A stretch of DNA of 64,000 nt from Thermococcus bergensis. Its GTDB lineage: Archaea; Methanobacteriota_B; Thermococci; Thermococcales; Thermococcaceae. The notes beneath the pieces are model-generated. The model made no database searches. It was given only the letters and a program-made list of their open reading frames with translations, and was not told the DNA's origin. The translations under genes were made by a program, and so were the position numbers. Where the stretch lies: the NCBI RefSeq assembly GCF_020386975.1, contig NZ_JABFNK010000002.1, forward strand, positions 1 through 64,000, written 5' to 3'. How positions within the stretch are numbered: position 1 is the stretch's first letter; each line of letters begins with the position of its first letter. This document shows, one piece after another, positions 1 through 9,852 of the stretch.

Positions 1-477
1 CTTCCTTTTATCCTTGAGACTCTAAAGTACGTCAAAGTTCCCATTCCAGTGGTCTGGAACTCAAACATGTATATGAGCGAAAAAAGCATGAAGCTTTTGG
101 ATGGAATTGTAGATGTTTATCTGGCGGATTTCAAATGGGGTAATAACGAGGATGCCCTCAAATACTCAAGAGCTCCCCAGATACTGGGAAACCGTTACGA
201 GGAACTTTTTACTGGCTAAACAGCACTACAAAGCCGAGTTCCTGATAAGGCATCTCGTAATGCCAGGACACCTGGAGTGCTGCACAAAGCCGATTTTAAA
301 GTGGATCAGCGAAAATCTCGGTAAGAGTGTTAGGGTTAACGTGATGTTCCAGTATCGGCCGGAGTATAAAGCCCACGAATACCCCGAAATCGATAGAAGG
401 CTCACAAACGATGAGATGTTTAAAGCGGCAGAATTTGTGAAGGAGTTTTGGATTAAAAAAACGCGCTGGTGGGATAA
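1..477 (+). pseudogene. Radical SAM activating-enzyme-like protein, 5' end outside window, frameshifted as read
   Basis: C-terminal part of a pyruvate formate-lyase activating enzyme-like radical SAM protein. The visible signature runs VVWNSNMYMS, then VYLADFKWG, then RHLVMPGH. The N-terminal CxxxCxxC cluster would lie before the window. Frame 1 breaks at the C run 175-178. Removing one C joins SRAP to RYWETVTRNFLLAKQHY in the next frame. Removing one T at 446-449 and one A at 455-461 gives the ending FGLKNALVG and a stop at 475-477, 21 bp before the convergent small gene. As read, the frame runs on to 724, antisense to that gene. All three lesions are +1 insertions in short homopolymers, so the native gene is probably intact. 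Substrate unknown. Confidence 0.6.
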
Positions 478-498
478 ACAGAAAATCTTCAGGATTCA

Positions 499-699
499 CT
501 ATCCCCCTGCCCTTGACCTCATCAATGCATTCATAAATTTCTCGATTTCTTCACTGCTCCCATCAACCACTATCTCCCACCTGGGCATCCCAAAAAACGG
601 CTCTGCCTCTTGGATTTCTACTCTTATTTTAGCTTTGGAATTTTCCTTGATTTTAAGAAGCTCCTCGGGAGGGATTGCAACTATTAGTTTTCTCCTCAT
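499..699 (-). CDS. Small conserved hypothetical protein (66 aa)
   Basis: A 66-residue acidic/basic protein beginning MRRKLIVAIPPEELL, with an amphipathic middle and a helical end (SSEEIEKFMNALM). No catalytic motif, metal ligands or membrane segment is visible, and I do not recognise a named family. It is convergent with the radical SAM gene and divergent from pyruvate kinase (90 bp apart). No strong ribosome binding site precedes the ATG. The regular charge pattern and even composition favour a real gene over an antisense shadow. Function unknown. Confidence 0.6.
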   Translation of the reverse strand: MRRKLIVAIPPEELLKIKENSKAKIRVEIQEAEPFFGMPRWEIVVDGSSEEIEKFMNALMRSRAGG

Positions 700-788
700 G
701 GAAAAAGATAGGGGAAGGATTTAAAATACCTTTCGAATCTCAGAAAAACTTAATTAATCCTGAAGAAAAAAGGAAAATGGTGAGAGAA

Positions 789-2217
789 ATGCAACTTCCG
801 TCTCATAAAACAAAGATAATCGCCACAATAGGGCCTGCATCCAGGCAAAGGAGCACTATAGAAAAGATGATAGAAGCTGGAATGAGTGTCGCGAGAATAA
901 ACTTCTCCCATGGAACTTTTGAGGAGCATACAAAGACTATCGAGTTGGTGAGAGATGCTGCCGAGAAATTAGGGAGGAGAGTGGCAATTTTAGGCGATCT
1001 GCCAGGACTAAAAATGAGGGTCGGAAAGCTGAAGGGGGACTCTATAACTCTAAGAAAGGGAGAAAAAGTCGTTCTCACAAACAAGAGATGTTGAAGGCGA
1101 CGAAACGACCATTCCTGTCGAGTTTAAAGACTTTCCAAAGCTGGTTTCAAAGGGTGATACCATATACCTAAGCGATGGCTACATAATGCTGAGGGTTGAA
1201 GAAGTTAAGGGCAATGACGTCGAATGTGTAGTGGTTAACGGAGGAATATTGTTCTCCCACAAGGGAATAAACATTCCAAAAGCCAACCTTCCAATTGAAG
1301 CGATAACTCCAAGGGACCTCGAGATAATAGAGTTTGCAATTGAACATGGAATAGACGCCATAGGTTTGTCCTTCGTAGGCTCTGTGTATGACGTGCTCAA
1401 GGTGAAGAGCTTTCTTGCAAAGAAAAACGCAGAGCTCTTCATTATTGCAAAGATAGAGAGACCGGATGCTGTGAGAAACTTTGATGAGATCCTAAACGCA
1501 GCGGATGGAATAATGGTAGCAAGGGGCGACCTCGGTGTTGAGATGCCAATTGAAAAGCTCCCCATAATGCAAAAGCAACTCATAAAAAAGGCAAATCTAG
1601 CTGCAAAGCCAGTAATAACCGCCACCCAAATGCTTGTCTCAATGACCACTGAAAAGATACCCAGAAGGGCAGAAGTAACAGATGTCGCGAACGCAATACT
1701 TGACGGTACAGATGCCGTAATGCTTTCAGAGGAAACGGCCATAGGAAAATATCCCGTTGAAGCAGTTGAGATGATGGCAAAGATAGCTAAAGCAACAGAA
1801 GAATACAGAGAATCCCTAGGATATTCCAGACTGCGCAGTTGGATTGAATCACTGCCGCAAAAAAGCACTATAAAAGAGGCAATAACCCGCAGCGTCATAG
1901 ATGCTCTCTGTGCCATAGACATAAAATACATCTTAACCCCCACAAAAACGGGGTTAACCCCAAGGTTAATATCTCGCTTCAAACCCAAGCAGTGGATCCT
2001 CGCTTTCTCAAGCAATGAAAAGGTCTGCAATAACTTGGCCTTTTCATACGGAGTCTACCCATCCCACATGGACGAGGGCTTCACTGAAAAGGACATAATA
2101 ATGCTGGTAAAGGGATTGGGAATAGCTAAAGAGGATGATACAGTGCTCCTAACGGAAGGAAAACCAATAGGAAAAACCGTAGGAACAAATACAATGCGTA
2201 TCTTCCAGATTCCTTAG
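789..2217 (+). CDS. pyk: Pyruvate kinase (frameshifted as read)
   Basis: Converts phosphoenolpyruvate and ADP to pyruvate and ATP in the cytoplasm, the last step of the modified Embden-Meyerhof pathway. Visible motifs: ARINFSHG (about residues 35-42), KIERPD (221-226, catalytic Lys/metal Glu), RGDLGVEMP (about 245) and TATQML (277). The C-terminal domain ends MRIFQIP. The ATG at 789 has an ideal GGTGAG at 779-784; an in-frame ATG at 777 has none. The first frame stops near 1094. Removing one A from the run 1079-1081 joins LTT to RDVEGDETTIPVEF and restores about 475 aa, the normal length. The lesion is most likely a sequence error. No TGM operator is visible upstream. The stop overlaps the native end of the convergent CinA-like gene. 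Confidence 0.9.
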
Positions 2218-2974
2218 ACTTCTTCAAACATTATTCCCTTTTCCTCCATAAATTTCTTTGCCTTTTTCAACCTCCTCTTCCGACTCTCCAAAGATAATTA
2301 TTCCGATGTATTTTCCAAAGCCCTTTGGGGAAGAGTGTATCCTCACCTTGAACTTGCCCAACGTCTCATTTAATATTGGAGCGAGCTTTGATTCGTCCGT
2401 TATCTCTGCAAGTAGCTTTCTCTGAACAAATGTTTTCTTTCCAAGTCTGGGGAGCACTTCTTCCTCAAGCATTGCCTTCATTTCCTTTGGCATTCCCGGA
2501 AGGACAAATATTTTTTGTTTTTTCATGAACCAAAAACGCTCCCCGGTGCAGCCCCGACAGAGTTGTTGAGCATCTCAGCCCCCTTTGGAAGATATGCCAT
2601 CTTTTTTACGTGCGTCATTGATTTTCGATCAATCTACGAGGCCTTTCTCATAGAGCTCCAAGTAAAACTGTTCAATTCTCTTGAGTGCATCCTTCTCTCA
2701 ATTCAAGCTCAATGTCAAGGGCCTTGGCAAGGGCAAGCATTGTAACATCGTCGTGCGTGGGGCCTAATCCTCCAGCGATTATTAAAACTTCTGGCTTTCG
2801 GGATAGCGACTCTCTGATTACAGTTTTTATATCTTCAACGTCATCCCCCACAGTTGTTATTCTCTTCACCCAGTAGCCTCTTTCCGTGAGCTTTTGGGCT
2901 ATAAATGCGGAATTGCTGTCGACAGTGTTGCCCGTCAGCAGTTCATCTCCCACAGTAACTATCTCCGCAAACAT
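2214..2974 (-). pseudogene. CinA/MoaB-type molybdopterin-binding domain protein, many frameshifts
   Basis: The N-terminal piece from ATG 2974 (ribosome site GGGTGGTAG) reads MFAEIVTVGDELLTGNTVDS and GGLGPTHDDVT, typical of the CinA/MoaB fold of about 250 aa in Thermococcales. The frame is lost at least five times: an extra G at 2691-2692, an in-frame TGA at 2629-2631 (or two compensating indels), an extra A in the A6 tract (T run 2602-2607), an extra base near 2540, an extra A at 2511-2516 and another at 2263-2267. Correcting these yields GAAPGAFLVHEKTKIFVLPG and the end KFMEEKGIMFEEV, with the stop at 2214-2216. A true decayed gene is possible, but all neighbours show the same kind of lesion. 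Confidence 0.7.
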
Positions 2975-3023
2975 ATCTACCACCCTAATTCAATTGAACT
3001 TTCTGGATTTAATCTTTACAGTT

Positions 3024-3059
3024 CATTCAGGAGGTATGCCCCGTTATCCTAACAGTATC
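3024..3059 (-). mobile_element. Relic of an IS6-type element end
   Basis: The stretch ends in TTATCCTAACAGTATC, identical to the terminal inverted repeat of the full IS6-type element at 54564-55344. It is preceded by TTCAGGAGG and ATGCCCC, which match the transposase 3' region of that element apart from two missing bases. Only about 36 bp are recognisable and no partner end is seen nearby. It abuts the target duplication of the first IS-A copy. Confidence 0.65.
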
Positions 3060-3070
3060 CTCTCCCATAG

Positions 3071-3941
3071 GGGCGTGTTTAGTTTCACCCCCTGTTATTT
3101 AAACAGTATTTGACTCTGAGGAGGATTTTCAGACCATAACACATTACCCCAAGCAGGATTCGGGTTACAGTAGTCTTTTTCAGAAAACAGGGGATCCTAC
3201 TGCCAAACCACGTTGTAAACGCACCCCAGAACCCCTCATGAGGATTCCTATGCCTGTACTCTTCTTCAGAAAACACTCTGTCTCTCTTCTTACTACCAAA
3301 AACCACCTGGGAGCGTTCTTAGTTTTCTTAACAATCGGCCGATAACCCTTTTCCACCACAGTGTTCAGAACTTTCTTTGAATCATAAGCCCCATCAGCAT
3401 AAAAATTCCCAGAACCCCCCGGCAGGAGTTCAATCAGCTCGTTCTCAGAAGTTGTGATCTTCACAGCAACCGGATACAGTAAACCCGGCAGGATTCTCGT
3501 TATTGCCTGAACTTCTATCCTGCCCTTTTTTTATTTGTAATAATGGTTGAGTCTGCTTGAGTGCTGGCGTAGGGTAATTTCTGGAGTTTTTTCAGGAGGT
3601 GGTTTGTCAGTTCTTCGAGGTTCAGCTTTTTCTCCCAGTTGTGGAGGGTTGAGTAGTGAATGTTTGCTCCGAAGAATTTTCTGCCGTAGTGCTGGGCGTC
3701 TCTGAGGGGTAGGTTGTAGTATTGTTTAAAGAGGAGTATTGCCAGTATTGTTTTTACTGGAAATTTTTTGGATTTTGGCAGGTTCTTCAGCTTTCCTTCT
3801 GATTCGAAGTCTGCTAAAACGTCAAGAATTGCGAATGCCACGCTTTCAGGGTCTTTGAGTCTGTGATCCCATCTGGGGATCACGACAACCACCCGAAAGA
3901 ATTCAGCAAAAACCCTAATAAAGGTTACTATAAACACGCCC
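3071..3941 (-). mobile_element. Insertion sequence IS-A copy 1 (IS4/IS5-like DDE)
   Basis: One of four nearly identical copies. The ends are imperfect inverted repeats starting GGGCGTGTTTA. A 10-bp target duplication TCTCCCATAG flanks it at 3061-3070 and 3942-3951. It is 871 bp against 869 bp for the other copies because of an extra A (3298-3302) and an extra G (3309-3311) in the second reading frame. The transposase 5' end faces the gene at 3988, whose TATA-like box lies 6 bp beyond the duplication. Exact family not assigned. Confidence 0.9.
3085..3883 (-). pseudogene. IS-A transposase, second frame broken
   Basis: The DDE transposase is split over two frames joined by a slip site (A7, read from the T run 3526-3532). 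The first frame carries the first catalytic Asp (TQADST); the second carries ADGAYDSKKV and a Y(2)R(3)E motif. In this copy two +1 insertions at about 3300 and 3310 break the second frame, so no full-length protein can form even after slippage. The proposed GTG start at 3883 lies at the base of a hairpin (3863-3883). Confidence 0.75.
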
Positions 3942-3987
3942 TCTCCCATAGAAACCCTTTAAAAGCCCAATTTCAAACCCACTCACA

Positions 3988-4728
3988 ATGATAGAGACAG
4001 TGAAAGACGACTTTGTTAAGACTTATCGTTTGCATCAAAGCCTTGAAGCCCTCGAGCGGGTTAGGGGAGAGATTAGTGAAGAAGCCTATGAAAGGTTAAA
4101 AAGCCTAGTCCATTACAGACTTTACGGGAAAGAATTTAATAGAGAAAAAATCAGGGAAAAAATCGCCCTCGCATTTTCAATGGGAAGCGACAGCACTGCC
4201 TCGCTTTTAATCCTTCGATGGGCGGGATTTGAAGTAGTCCCGGTTATGGTAAAGCTCCCTCAAATGAGGGACGTAATACTCTTCAGAGCTCAGGAGTACG
4301 GAGCAGTTTTTGTTGAAATCCCGGAATACATGGAGACTATAAGCGCGCAGATAAAAAAGAAGGCTCCTATCTGCGGTAAATGTCATTCAATGATAATGGA
4401 AGCAGTTAAGGACTACGCAAGGAAAAACGGGATAAAAATAGTTGCTTCAGGGGACCTGCTGAGCTTCGGAAGCATTTCGATTTACAAAGAGGAAGACCTG
4501 ATAAAGCTAAACCTACCTGCCTTTTTAGCCCTTGATAAAAGAGAAGCAATAAGCCTCCTCGGCAGAAAATACGCATTAGGCTTTGGATGTTCCTTGTGGA
4601 AAAACGCTACCAAAAGTGCGCCGATTTTAAAACGCTTCGGCATTCAGAGAGTGTTAAGGGAGCTCAGAGCGGGAGCGATAGACAAGGAGATAGCAAATGC
4701 CCTCATCAGAGACATCCTCAAAAATTGA
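3988..4728 (+). CDS. PP-loop ATP pyrophosphatase family protein
   Basis: A 246-aa cytoplasmic protein. The PP-loop that binds and splits ATP is seen as SMGSDST (about residues 64-70). A CGKC pair (PICGKCHSM, about 131) may bind metal or carry sulfur. This domain adenylates substrates in tRNA thiolation, NAD synthesis and related reactions, but the substrate here cannot be told. A TATA-like TTTAAAA box at 3958-3964 is only 24 bp before the ATG and no ribosome site is present, so the mRNA is probably leaderless. IS-A copy 1 has inserted 6 bp upstream of the box. A transporter gene follows after 12 bp and is probably cotranscribed. Confidence 0.75.
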   Translation: MIETVKDDFVKTYRLHQSLEALERVRGEISEEAYERLKSLVHYRLYGKEFNREKIREKIALAFSMGSDSTASLLILRWAGFEVVPVMVKLPQMRDVILFRAQEYGAVFVEIPEYMETISAQIKKKAPICGKCHSMIMEAVKDYARKNGIKIVASGDLLSFGSISIYKEEDLIKLNLPAFLALDKREAISLLGRKYALGFGCSLWKNATKSAPILKRFGIQRVLRELRAGAIDKEIANALIRDILKN

Positions 4729-4740
4729 GGGGGTGAGAGC

Positions 4741-5995
4741 ATGAAAAGAGAGCAGTCTCTGCTTCAAATCATTAAGGAGCGAGCTGCAAAAATCTCCATT
4801 CGGAAGAGAAAGAAAAGAAACCTCCTTCTTCTTGCAATTTCAATGTTCTTAGCCAATGTAAGCTGGGGAATAGCCTATCCATACCTCGGTGTATACATGA
4901 AAGCCCTGGGAGGATCACTTTTTCTTGTCGGGCTTTTGAGTGTTGCTTTCAATTTGACATCCAGCATAGCCCAGTACCCCTTTGGATACCTTTCCGATAA
5001 AACCGGTAGAAGAAAACCGTTCATAGCATTTGGAATCTTTTCTTCAGGTATTGCGTACCTTTTTGTAATATTTGCCACAACTCCCTCAGCGCTCCTCGGG
5101 ATAAGGATTCTTCAGGGAGTGTTAAGCTCTTCAATTTTTTCCCGCCCATACTGCCTTTATTACCGAGCTTTCGGTTATGGAAAAGGTGGGTTCAACATTT
5201 GGGTTCTTTAACTTCGTTGAAAATATGGGGTACATGCTGGGGAACTTTGTGGGAAGCGGAATAGTTAAAGTCCTCGGTATCAAAAGTGCTTTTATTATCT
5301 CCGCACTGATATCAATTGTTTCAGCCGGAATAGTGATGCTTATCAAAGAAACCCCTCACCAAACTTCACATTCTGAGGGGTTGATACTAACTCAGGAAAG
5401 CAGAGAGAGCGAGAGGGTTATTTTCAAGGGTAGCGCTTTTAAGAGCCTTCTGAAGGGAAAGCTGGGCATTTTTTACTTATCCGTCTTGTTTGCAATGATA
5501 GCTTCCGGCCAGGTTTACTCCGTGCTTTCTGTATACTTTGAAGAAAGATTTGGGAGTCAATGGGTTGGAATTCTCTTCGGTGTTGATTCCCTAGCAGCTG
5601 CCTTAAGTGCCCCCTTCATAGGCAGGGCTATTGATAAAAAGGGCGCGAAAAAGATTTTCATCTTGTCGCTAGTGGGTTACATGGTGGTGTTCTACGGGTA
5701 TGGAGCAGTTAAAAGCATAAATCTGATGATAGCCCTTTCAATACTCTCGGGAGTGAAGTGGTCTGCCTTTGTTAGCGCAGCATCAGCCTACGTAGCACTG
5801 AAAACAGAGGACAGGATAAGGGCACAGGCTATGGGAATGCTAAATACGATGATGAGCATCGGATGGGTCGTTGGGCCTCTAATAGGGGGATATCTAAGCG
5901 AAATAAGCTTTGGACTTAACTTCTTATCTTCGTTAGTACCCCTTGCTCTGGCAGTTGCGTTGATGTTTGCTCCAAAAAATCTTAAAAGGCACTAA
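4741..5995 (+). CDS. Major facilitator superfamily transporter (frameshifted as read)
   Basis: Membrane transporter with hydrophobic segments throughout. The MFS loop 2-3 signature is [13 protein letters not shown], and an equivalent [13 protein letters not shown] opens the second half. The ribosome site GGGGGTGAG precedes the ATG. The frame breaks in the T6 run at 5135-5140. Removing one T gives [20 protein letters not shown] and one protein of about 417 aa, a normal MFS length. Probably the same artefact as in neighbouring genes. Paired with the PP-loop gene; substrate unknown. Confidence 0.8.
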
Positions 5996-6009
5996 AGGAA
6001 GGTAGTCAT

Positions 6010-7011
6010 ATGCTCTACATCGAAATACTTGGAAATCTTCCGGAAATGGCTCAAGGCGAAGTTAAAGCGTTACTGGAAATGGCTAGCCCAGAGTTTAAAA
6101 TCATTGAGAGGGATTACCTGTTCCTTGCTGTTAAGGGCGATAAAAGGGCGTTTCCATTCCTCGATAGGCTAGGCCTGGCACACGAATACGGCGAGCTTTT
6201 GTTTTCCGCTGAGAGCCCGGAGGAACTGTATTCAAAAGCAGAGAGTATTGAATGGGAAAAATACATCAGGGGAACTTTTAAAGTGGACCGGGAAACCATG
6301 GTAAACTGCTCGCATGAAGTAGAAGATGTTGAAAGAAAAGTTGGGGCAATAGTTTCAAAAAGAGGGTTCAAAGTGAATCTAAGCTCTCCCCAAACATTAA
6401 TCAGAGTTTACTGCGGAAAAAAGCTCTGGGTTGGAGTTAGAAAGAAATTTTTCGAAGCGAAGGAGTTTAACGAGCGAAAAGCTGACAAAAGGCCATTCTA
6501 CAAACCCATAGCCTTGCCCCCAAGAGTAGCGAGAGCAATGGTCAATCTGGCAAGGGCTAGAAAGGAAGTTCTTGACCCTTTTATGGGGACGGGTGGAATA
6601 CTCATAGAGGCAGGACTCATGGGACTGAAGGTCTATGGGGTAGACCTAAGGAGAGACATGGTCGAAGGTGCCAGGAGGAATCTGGAACATTATGGAGTCA
6701 AAAACTACGTTTTAAAGCAGGGGGATGCTACAAGGCTTAGAGAGCTCTTTCCGGATAAAACATTTGAAGCTGTTGCAACTGATCCTCCTTACGGAACCTC
6801 CGCAACCCTAGGGGGGAGAAAAAGAGAGGAACTGTATGAAAAAGCCCTCGCAAGCATATATGATGTCCTTGACGGCTACTTAAGCATAGCTTTTCCCGCG
6901 CAGTTCAATGCCGAGAGGGTAGCTGAGAGGATTGGGTTTGAAGTTTTGGAAAAATATTACCAGAGGGTTCACTCCTCTCTAGATAGATATTTCTATGTTA
7001 TGCGCATCTAA
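6010..7011 (+). CDS. trmG10: tRNA (guanine(10)-N2)-dimethyltransferase
   Basis: Modifies G10 of tRNA to m2G/m2,2G using SAM. An N-terminal THUMP RNA-binding region (about 1-155) is followed by a Rossmann methyltransferase: the SAM loop DPFMGTGG at residues 189-196, the acidic VDLRRDM at about 211, and catalytic DPPY at 258-261. The length of 333 aa agrees with the characterised Pyrococcus enzyme (about 330). A GGAAGGTAG site sits before the ATG. It follows the transporter by 14 bp and may share its transcript. Confidence 0.9.
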   Translation: MLYIEILGNLPEMAQGEVKALLEMASPEFKIIERDYLFLAVKGDKRAFPFLDRLGLAHEYGELLFSAESPEELYSKAESIEWEKYIRGTFKVDRETMVNCSHEVEDVERKVGAIVSKRGFKVNLSSPQTLIRVYCGKKLWVGVRKKFFEAKEFNERKADKRPFYKPIALPPRVARAMVNLARARKEVLDPFMGTGGILIEAGLMGLKVYGVDLRRDMVEGARRNLEHYGVKNYVLKQGDATRLRELFPDKTFEAVATDPPYGTSATLGGRKREELYEKALASIYDVLDGYLSIAFPAQFNAERVAERIGFEVLEKYYQRVHSSLDRYFYVMRI

Positions 7012-7053
7012 AGCACCTTTCTCGAAATCTGTCTCATGTTCTTCTTTTTTGTG

Positions 7054-7093
7054 TTTATAACTTGGTTTTAGATTTTAACAAAAAAGTTATAAA
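7054..7093. promoter_or_regulatory. Spaced inverted repeat in the thiamine operon promoter
   Basis: Perfect 10-bp arms TTTATAACTT (7054-7063) and AAGTTATAAA (7084-7093), 30 bp centre to centre, about three helical turns. The left arm also looks like a TATA box, which would place transcription start near the right arm. The first gene starts at 7125. It could be the operator of a thiamine-responsive repressor such as archaeal ThiR, but I cannot confirm the motif. Confidence 0.45.
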
Positions 7094-7124
7094 ATTCTCG
7101 GAGTGCATAAAATTGGGTGGAAAC

Positions 7125-8405
7125 ATGGAAGGGTATGACATAAGACCCGTAGAGAAGAATAAAAGGACGTTTACTTTCCTAACAATCTTCGCAATATGGT
7201 TCGGAGCAGGAATAAGCATCGCAGAATTCTGGGCAGGGGCACTGCTAACTCCAGCGCTCTCACTTGGTATGGCGGTACTGGTAATAATCATCGGCCACAT
7301 CTTGGGAAATGCAGTGATGGGTTTAATAGCCATCGAAGGTGAGGAAACTGGACTACCAACTATGGTGCTCTCTAGGGCTCCTCTCGGAATCAAAGGTTCG
7401 ATTTTACCGTCACTCTTGAACTACCTCCAGCTTATAGGGTGGACAGCAATAATGCTCATAGTTGGAGCAAACGCCATGAATGCAGTATCAAAAGTCCTCG
7501 GTTTTGAGAGCTATGCCCTCTGGGTAATTCTCCTGGGCATCCTCGTTACAGGATGGACATATATTGGTCCAAAAAACTGGGAAAAGCTCGAAAAAATAGC
7601 AGCTCTGCTTTTGCTTGCATTGAGCCTGTGGCTTACCTACGTTACACTCAAGAGGTTCCCCTTAGGTGAGCTCCTTTCCAAGCCCGGAACTGGAGAAATA
7701 GGCATTATGCTAGCGCTGGACTTGGTAATAGCAATGCCTCTTTCTTGGGCGCCACTAATAGCAGACTATTCGAGGTTCGCCAAAGGTAAGGGCTCAGCAT
7801 TTTGGGGCACCTATTTAGGCTACTTTGTGTCCTCAAGCCTGTTCTACTTTGTTGGGGCTTTGACAAACATGGCAATCGGCGAAGGAGGCCCCATTAAAAT
7901 CATAGCCGCCTACGGCATTGGAATTCCGGCTATGCTGGTAATTATTTTCTCCACGGTCACCACAACGTTCCTCGACGTTTACTCAGCCGCAATAACCTAC
8001 AAGAACATCTCACCGAAAGCGGACGCAAAGAAACAGGTACTCCTAGTTGGTTTCCTTGGGACTCTATTAGCCCTTGTTTTCCCAATGGAGCAGTATGAAA
8101 GCTTCTTGCTTCTCATAGGTGGAGCGTTCGTGTCTCTAGCTGCAATAATGATAACAGACTACTTCCTAGTCAGAAAGACCTATACTCCAGAGGAGCTGCT
8201 CGATGAAAACGGCCCATTTGCTGGATACAACTTAAAGGCAGTAGCAATCTGGGCGATAGGGTTTGCATTCTATATGGGGCTGGCTGTGGAAGGCCTCTTT
8301 GGGCTTCACATTCCGATTTTAAGTGAACTTGGCTTCAGGCTCGGCTCAAGTATTCCAACGTTTCTTCTTGTGAGCACCATTTACTACTTGCTTGAGAGGT
8401 GGTGA
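7125..8405 (+). CDS. cytX: NCS1-family hydroxymethylpyrimidine permease (CytX-like)
   Basis: Twelve-segment membrane permease of the cytosine/purine/HMP family, about 426 aa. The N-terminal IWFGAGISIAEFWAGAL and the ADYSRFAKG loop (about residue 210) fit NCS1 transporters. The ATG at 7125 has GGGTGG at 7115-7120; upstream in-frame starts lack one. It is first in an operon with thiM, thiE and thiDN, so thiamine precursor (HMP) uptake is the likely role. The dyad at 7054-7093 probably controls it. Cytosine uptake is possible but does not suit the context. Confidence 0.85.
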   Translation: MEGYDIRPVEKNKRTFTFLTIFAIWFGAGISIAEFWAGALLTPALSLGMAVLVIIIGHILGNAVMGLIAIEGEETGLPTMVLSRAPLGIKGSILPSLLNYLQLIGWTAIMLIVGANAMNAVSKVLGFESYALWVILLGILVTGWTYIGPKNWEKLEKIAALLLLALSLWLTYVTLKRFPLGELLSKPGTGEIGIMLALDLVIAMPLSWAPLIADYSRFAKGKGSAFWGTYLGYFVSSSLFYFVGALTNMAIGEGGPIKIIAAYGIGIPAMLVIIFSTVTTTFLDVYSAAITYKNISPKADAKKQVLLVGFLGTLLALVFPMEQYESFLLLIGGAFVSLAAIMITDYFLVRKTYTPEELLDENGPFAGYNLKAVAIWAIGFAFYMGLAVEGLFGLHIPILSELGFRLGSSIPTFLLVSTIYYLLERW

Positions 8406-8407
8406 AG

Positions 8408-9208
8408 ATGGAGTGGATCGGCGAAGCACTTGAAAAATTAAGAGAAAAAAGGCCACTGGTGCACAACATCACGAACTATGTTGTGATGAACACCACCGCA
8501 AATGCTCTCCTTGCAGTAGGAGCTTCACCCGTCATGGCCCATGCGATAGAGGAGCTCGAAGAGATGGTCAGCTTAGCTGATGCACTCGTAATAAACATTG
8601 GAACCCTTGATGAGCACAAAATATATTCCATGCTTAAAGCCGTTGAGGTTGCCAAAGAGCTCAAAAAGCCAGTAGTTCTTGATCCCGTCGGTGCTGGGGC
8701 AACAAAGCTGAGGACAAAGACCTCTCTAAACCTGCTGGAATTAGGGGATATAAGCGTGGTGAGGGGCAACTTCGGTGAGATAGCCGCCCTTCTTGGCAAG
8801 CATGGCAAAACTAGGGGCGTGGATTCAGCAGTTTATGATAAAGATGCCGCGAAAGACCTAGCCAAGAAAGCGGCTGAAAAGTTCGGAACGGTGGTAGCGG
8901 TTACCGGTGCTGTGGACTACGTGAGTGATGGCGAGAGAACTTATGCCATAGAAAACGGAACCTCTATGCTCGGAAGGGTTACGGGAACCGGGTGCATGGC
9001 TACAGCAATAATAGGAGCATTTTTAGCAGTTGAAGAACCTTTGAAAGCCACTATAGCGGGGCTCACAACATTTGAAATCGCTGCTGAGAAAGCTGTTGAA
9101 GAGTCCCCATATCCGGGAAGCTTTCACATGAAGCTCTACGACTGGCTCTACAGGATTGATGGGGCGCTCATAAAAGAGAGGGCGAAGGTGAGGGAAGTTG
9201 AACCTTAG
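8408..9208 (+). CDS. thiM: Hydroxyethylthiazole kinase
   Basis: Phosphorylates hydroxyethylthiazole with ATP for thiamine salvage. Ribokinase-like fold: HNITNYVVMN near the N-terminus, VVLDPVGAGATK (about residue 90) and the anion hole/catalytic VTGTGCMATA (about 195). About 266 aa, typical. The start is taken as the ATG at 8408 behind GAGGTGGTGA; a GTG at 8399 lies inside that site. It starts 2 bp after the permease stop and its end overlaps thiE by 11 bp, so translation is probably coupled. Confidence 0.95.
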   Translation: MEWIGEALEKLREKRPLVHNITNYVVMNTTANALLAVGASPVMAHAIEELEEMVSLADALVINIGTLDEHKIYSMLKAVEVAKELKKPVVLDPVGAGATKLRTKTSLNLLELGDISVVRGNFGEIAALLGKHGKTRGVDSAVYDKDAAKDLAKKAAEKFGTVVAVTGAVDYVSDGERTYAIENGTSMLGRVTGTGCMATAIIGAFLAVEEPLKATIAGLTTFEIAAEKAVEESPYPGSFHMKLYDWLYRIDGALIKERAKVREVEP

Positions 9209-9821
9209 AAAAAAGCTGAGGCTTTATGTTATAACTGATAGAAGGTTGAAGCCAGAAGTAGAAAGCGTGAAAGAAGCCCTCGAAGGTGGTGCAACCTCCA
9301 TCCAGCTCAGGATAAAAAACGCTCCAACGAGAGAGATGATAGAAATCGGCAAAGAAATAAGAAAGCTCACAGAGGAGTACGACGCCCTCTATTTCGTTGA
9401 TGACAGAGTGGATGTGGCTTTAGCAACAAACGCAGACGGAGTCCAGCTGGGTCTAGAGGATATGCCCATTTCCCTGGCTAGAGATATAGCGCCGAATTTG
9501 GTTATTGGGGCTTCGGTTTACAGTTTGGAAGAAGCCCTGCAAGCGGAAAAGGAGGGGGCAGACTATTTGGGGGCAGGTTCTGTCTTTCCTACCCCTACAA
9601 AGAAGGATGTTAAGATTATTGGCATAGAAGGGCTTAGTAGAATAGTGGAATCGGTAAAAATTCCCGTTGTGGCTATAGGGGGTATAAACCACGAAAACGT
9701 TAAGGAAGTCCTCAAAACCGGCGTCGATGGAGTTGCAGTAATTTCCGCGATAATGGGGGCTGAGAATGTAAAGAAGGCCACGGAAGAAATGAGGAAGATC
9801 ATAGAGGAGGTACTTGGATGA
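9198..9821 (+). CDS. thiE: Thiamine-phosphate synthase
   Basis: Joins HMP-pyrophosphate and thiazole phosphate to thiamine phosphate. A TIM barrel of 207 aa with LYVITDRRL at the start, FVDDRVDVALA (about 66), AGSVFPTPTKKD (about 125) and VVAIGGI (about 155). It starts with TTG, chosen because GGTGAGG at 9187-9193 is 4 nt upstream and the frame fits from there. The window also encodes a ThiN domain on the next gene, which performs the same reaction by a different fold. Confidence 0.95.
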   Translation: MNLRKKLRLYVITDRRLKPEVESVKEALEGGATSIQLRIKNAPTREMIEIGKEIRKLTEEYDALYFVDDRVDVALATNADGVQLGLEDMPISLARDIAPNLVIGASVYSLEEALQAEKEGADYLGAGSVFPTPTKKDVKIIGIEGLSRIVESVKIPVVAIGGINHENVKEVLKTGVDGVAVISAIMGAENVKKATEEMRKIIEEVLG

Positions 9822-9852
9822 AAATTGAGAATGCTGGAAATGGGGTGGTGTA

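Noticed and set aside
1079-1094. Programmed frameshift in pyruvate kinase
   Set aside because: The run is only three A residues with no slip heptamer, and similar +1 changes affect all neighbours, so a sequence error is simpler.
1179-2030. Long open frame (283 aa) antisense to pyruvate kinase
   Set aside because: It mirrors the codon pattern of the real gene, has no ribosome site and its product looks like a shadow with low-complexity Ser/Ile runs.
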